A stretch of 64,000 bases of DNA from Euonymus europaeus (taxonomy: Eukaryota > Streptophyta > Magnoliopsida > Celastrales > Celastraceae), in assembly GCA_963580455.1 (NCBI GenBank), contig OY756967.1, forward strand, positions 18,956,022 to 19,020,021, written 5' to 3'. Each line of letters begins with the position of its first letter. Within the stretch, counting starts at the first letter, position 1. A model generated the notes under the pieces. It was not told the origin of the DNA, made no database searches, and saw only the letters and a list, made by a program, of their open reading frames with translations. Shown here piece by piece: positions 60,201 to 64,000 of this stretch. Position numbers and translations under genes: made by a program.

Positions 60201-62656
60201 TTTGGACACTAGAGCATTTCTTGACTTGAGAGACTGTCCTAGCCTATTCATGATTGACATGATTAAATTGCTGTGTGCAATTCTGAAATGTGTGGATATT
60301 AGTTTCACGCGGAATAGATGTTTCCTAACTACTCTTGCTCTGCAATTTGTCTTTGAAGATCTTCATACCACGTTGTATGTTTATTATTAATGAAAACTTG
60401 TTTTCGTACTTAAGGCACAACTCCATGGCCTTCCACTAGTGTTTGCCTGAGGTTCTGTTTTCTCTGTATGTTGTGGTTTTACTTCCCTCAGTGGAAGGTC
60501 TTGTCTGTATATGTACATATATATATAAAAGAAGCGTATTTTTCTTTGAAATTTTTAACCTTTGGATTGAATCAAAGAGAAATAGAGGTCTGTAATAGTA
60601 GTTTCACTTAATCTGTGGAGTTAAAGCTTGTCAATGTGCAGTAGACTTTCTCAGCTTATGACTATGCGCTTAAATTATTTTTGTTTCTGTTATTAATTGT
60701 TCCACCAAGTTATATACGCAGAAATACCTATATTGTGAACAAAATTTTTGTCTTGGCTAAGCCATTCCATGATCTCTTCAACTCCAGGATCATGAATTCC
60801 AGATCCAATATCATTGCTTGAAATTTAATCATTATTTTTTTAGGTCGGTAATTTGAAGAAGTTAGCATCACTGGTTGTGCTTCTCTGCAATAACAGCTAT
60901 GGATTGTTACCCCATTCTTGTAATTTTTTGAACGTTCAGGAATTTCCCTCAGGGAACTATGAGTGACATGGTGGAGGATGCTTCTCAAGGTATTTCATTT
61001 GTGTGCAACAATATTGCTGAATATGGAGGCGATCCTAATAGGTAATAGAAAAGTTGGTTGTTCTTTGTTTCTTTGTTTCTGTCTTTGATTGGAGGTTTGT
61101 TTTTGCTGACCCTACTCGTCATTTTTCTAGGATATATCTGATGGGACAGTCAGCTGGAGCACACATTGCTGCCTGCACGCTCCTGGAGCGGGCAATCAAA
61201 GAGGCTGGGGAAGGGGAAAGCACTACTTGGAGCGTCTCTCAGATAAAAGCTTATTTGGGTTTATCTGGAGGGTAAATAAACAATGTTGTATTTCTGTGAA
61301 TGCTTTCGAGTTTTTCCTATATCCAAATGGCGGTTAGCTTCTTCATGGCTACTTTATACTAATGGAAGTGGTTCTAAAGCAATAAAGTACTGGTCCAGAT
61401 AGAGAGGATTATAATGTTTTGATTGTCTCGTTTGGAGAGATCCTAATGAATCCTTAACGGCCTAAAAGAATTTCCTGATCTATTTAAACTATTAGTATTT
61501 TTTTCAAAAGTGCAGAGGATTCGATTTGACTGTGATCTGTTGTTGTAATAAATTAGCTTGACAATAGGCTTTAGCTCTAGCTTTCTGCCTTCTCAGTACA
61601 ATCGCAGTTCAAATAGTTGTTGTGCCTCAACGCATAACTTTCATGTTAATGTTTGCATTTGAATATTCTTCTACTTTTTCACAAGTTTGTCTGTAATGGT
61701 CTTCAACAGGTACAATTTGTTTAATTTGGTTGATTACTTCCACAGTCGAGGTCTTTACCGATCCATCTTTTTAAGGTACTTTATTCTTCAGCTCTCCAGA
61801 TATGTCCAAATTCAACACTTTACCCGTTATTGTAGTGATCTAATGGCTTTGAAATTGTCACACAGCATAATGGAAGGGGAACAATCTTTGCAAAGATTTT
61901 CCCCTGAAGTCGTAGTACAAGACCCGAATATTAGAAATGCAGTTTCGCTTCTGCCTCCCATTATTCTTTTTCACGGCACTGCTGATTATTCCATCCCACC
62001 AGAAGCCAGGTCCGACCATTCTCTTGAGTGACTTTTGTTTGTATAGTTTTAAATTAAATGGTTTATATTAGTAAATTTATTATGTTTCTTCATATTGCAG
62101 TAAGAATTTCGTCGAATGTCTCCAAAGAGTTGGAGTTAGAGCTGAATCGATACTGTATGAGGGAAAAACTCACACAGATTTGTTTGTTCAGGTAAGCAAT
62201 CTCTGATGAAGTTTATATATAGTTTGCATGGCTGGACCATGCATACAGACTGGGGATTTTACAGGATCTTACAGCAATCCAAATTTGATTGACTGAGCTT
62301 CTTCTCTAGAAAGGCTGCCTGCATCTATTTTCATTTTTGGATTCTGCCAACTGAACTTACTTAAATTCCTTTGACATCCTGGACTCTGCCAGAAGCTCTG
62401 ATTCTGTTCTTGACGCTTTTGGCTTAGAAAGCATTTGTAGCATATTGTGAAATTTGCAATGTTCTTGTTTCACTTTGATTGATATGATACTCAGGATCCA
62501 ATGAGAGGTGGCAGGGACCAGATGTTCGAAGACCTAATAACCATTATCCATGCCAATGATGCAGACGCCCTTTCGAGAGATGCAGCGGCTCCCCCACGAA
62601 GACGGCTTGTACCGGAATTCATGTTGCAGTTGGCTCGTAGTGTCAGCCCTTTCTAA
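57300..62656 (+). CDS. ICME-like: Isoprenylcysteine alpha-carbonyl methylesterase (ICME or ICME-LIKE)
   Basis: Hydrolyses the carboxyl methyl ester of prenylated C-terminal cysteines, reversing ICMT; in Arabidopsis it acts at ER/Golgi membranes and affects ABA signalling. Exons: 57300-57685, 58963-59039, 59228-59297, 59427-59507, 59936-60010, 60940-61041, 61131-61271, 61710-61775, 61866-62009, 62101-62191 and 62495-62656 (464 residues). An acidic, Ser-rich N-terminus of about 120 residues leads to a hydrophobic segment ([17 protein letters not shown]). The alpha/beta-hydrolase domain has TGGAW (198-202, oxyanion region), GQSAG with Ser 271, Asp 373 in HGTADYSIP and His 405 in GKTHTDLF, a complete catalytic triad. 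It ends LARSVSPF. The first intron holds a MITE. Which of the three Arabidopsis paralogues is closest cannot be settled by eye; position favours ICME-LIKE1. Confidence 0.95.
58711..58834. mobile_element. Small MITE in ICME intron 1
   Basis: The left end GCCCCTGTTTGTTTCAGAGT and the reversed right end GGGCCCGTTTGGATCAGAGT pair over about 22 bp with few mismatches. Only about 125 bp lie between, and CTTT flanks both sides. ACTCT repeats fill the interior. Superfamily uncertain. It lies about 130 bases upstream of exon 2. Confidence 0.7.
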
Positions 62657-64000
62657 CCGCTTTCCTTTCATTTCCTCTACAAACTTACAAGTTGTCAATT
62701 CAATGTACTCTGTACCTACTGTAATATATCCCAAACTTGTAAGTCTCTTTGCTGTGTGCTTAGCTTCTTGGCATTTTCTGGAGGGTGAGTTTTGATGTGA
62801 TATCTTGAGCCAGGAATAATGAAAATATTAAAAGAGAGGCGCATGTACGATGATATACCAGAGAATCCAATAATTAAATTTGGATAAAAATAATTCAATT
62901 ATGAGCAAGTATATTAAAAAAAAGATAAGGAGTTAATTGAACGGTAATCGGTATAAAATTGAATTGGGGAAATTGGATGAAAAAACTGAGGTGATAGAAT
63001 TTGTGGTGGTGGGTATGTAATTCTAGAAAAATGTTTTCTTTAAATAATTAGGAAGATGAGGTTAAAGTGGGTATTAATTTAATGAAGAAAAGAAGAATCA
63101 GGGAAGTGAAACAGAGGGTTTTGATCACTGTGGGTTCTCTCATTAACTGCTGCTGATTCTTTCAATTCCAGCTCCGATCCGACGTAGGGAATCAATCTGT
63201 TCAGCAGTAAACACATCATCGGAGGTTAGGGAAGAAGTGTGAGGCTACATCGGGGGATCTCGGGATAACCAAATTGGTTAGGCATTTTTTGTGTGATTCG
63301 AGTGAGACGCCAAGCACTCATCAAGAGGTAGGAGGTACTTTTAACTTTGTGATAATTTAAAGTAAAGTGATACTTATATTTGACTACAAATGTTAATTTC
63401 TGGGTAGTATCCTTGAGTTCTTGGAATGGTGTTTTGCTTGTGTTAATATGAGATTTTTGTAGTTAAATTTGTGTGTTATTAACATTACTTTTCGATAGAG
63501 TAGCCGGGTCTGGATGTTAAAGTGGTCCAAAGTTTCGAGAATTTGGTTGATTTAATAGTCTAGTAAAGAAATGCTGTAGGGAGAACCATGGCATGTGTTA
63601 TATTGGAATTTTTAGAAGTTCTGTGTAACTTGTTAATTGTTGCCGATTACATTTATGGGAGAAGTTTTGGGTGGGTTTGTTATCCCTTATTTATGATGTG
63701 GTTTGGTTTGATTACAAATTGTTATGTTGAGTATTTTGATTGGGGAAGAGGTTCTGAGAAGGGAAGCTATGTATTGAAGTGTTGTGAACAAGTGGTGATC
63801 CTATGCGTATCGAGGGAAGATCCGGATAAGTTTAGTGAGGGCTAGGTGTATATATACCATGGAAGTTAAGATGATATTGTTGGCAAACTTGGAGCTAGCT
63901 CTTTGTGTATGACATGTCTGTCATATGTATGGAAATATATATATATATACACCTGACTGTTAAGTAATGTAATTAAAGATTTATAGTAAGTGTTATTATA
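62657..64000. other. ICME 3' flank and possible 5' leader of the next gene
   Basis: After the ICME stop comes its 3' region. At about 63100-63330 the sequence turns more GC-rich and leader-like (CTGCTGCTGATTC, GCTCCGATCCGACG), and CATCAAGAG/GTAGGAGG at 63316-63332 would serve as a splice donor. This could be a non-coding first exon of a plus-strand gene lying beyond the window. The open frame at 63588-63845 is AT/GT-rich, lacks family resemblance and is best seen as intron sequence. A short (TA)n run is at about 63937. Confidence 0.35.

Noticed and set aside
63588..63845. 85-residue frame starting MACVILEFLEVLCNLLIVAD
   Set aside because: AT/GT-rich with no family resemblance. It follows a probable leader exon and donor site, so intron sequence is the simpler reading.
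1..64000. A novel defence, secretion or biosynthetic system, CRISPR array or viral integration
   Set aside because: All long coding regions fall into known plant gene or transposon families. I saw no regularly spaced repeat arrays, no capsid or replication genes other than retrotransposon gag relics, and no cluster of pathway enzymes.

Overview
This window is nuclear DNA of a flowering plant, very probably a core eudicot. It is AT-rich, its genes have many introns with ordinary GT-AG borders, and the intergenic DNA is full of small transposons. The gene content also fits: P4-type flippases, a plastid tRNA deaminase, a lysine-rich arabinogalactan protein, a PHO1-type phosphate exporter and a prenylcysteine methylesterase. 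I cannot name the species. There is no prokaryotic, organellar or viral gene content, no rRNA or CRISPR, and no tRNA gene that I could see.

Layout. Two tandem minus-strand copies of an ALA9-like aminophospholipid flippase gene fill about 0.3-6.0 kb and 9.6-15.6 kb; the last exon of the first copy lies beyond the left edge. Between and beyond them is a transposon-rich stretch (7.4-9.3 kb and 16.7-29.1 kb). It holds Stowaway, Tourist-like and hAT-type MITEs, a MULE/Harbinger chimeric relic, a two-gene PIF/Harbinger element split by a solo LTR, and a decayed Ty3-type retroelement. A compact gene island follows: TADA (29.6-35.5 kb, +), a lysine-rich AGP (36.2-37.0 kb, +), a DNL/Zim17 zinc-ribbon gene (37.3-38.9 kb, -) and a PHO1;H1-like gene (39.8-44.4 kb, -). 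From 44.8 to 56.9 kb there is intergenic DNA with a gag-only LTR retrotransposon that itself carries a Helitron, a 31-bp tandem repeat, a hAT MITE and a SINE. An isoprenylcysteine methylesterase gene (57.3-62.7 kb, +) follows, and the window ends in what may be the 5' leader of another gene.

The genes share no pathway. What links them is descent: from memory, the order ALA9 - TADA - AGP19 - Zim17 protein - PHO1;H1 is the Arabidopsis order At1g68710-At1g68740, and ICME-LIKE1 sits beside ALA12 on a second Arabidopsis segment (At1g26120/At1g26130). The window therefore looks like a less fractionated version of one ancestral block.

Exon-intron models were built by hand. For every complete gene the exon sum is a multiple of three (1197, 1269, 235, 159, 795 and 464 residues). 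I found no convincing undescribed biological system. The strongest observations are nested insertions whose pre-insertion sites can be read directly, and a GC-AG intron in the PHO1 gene.
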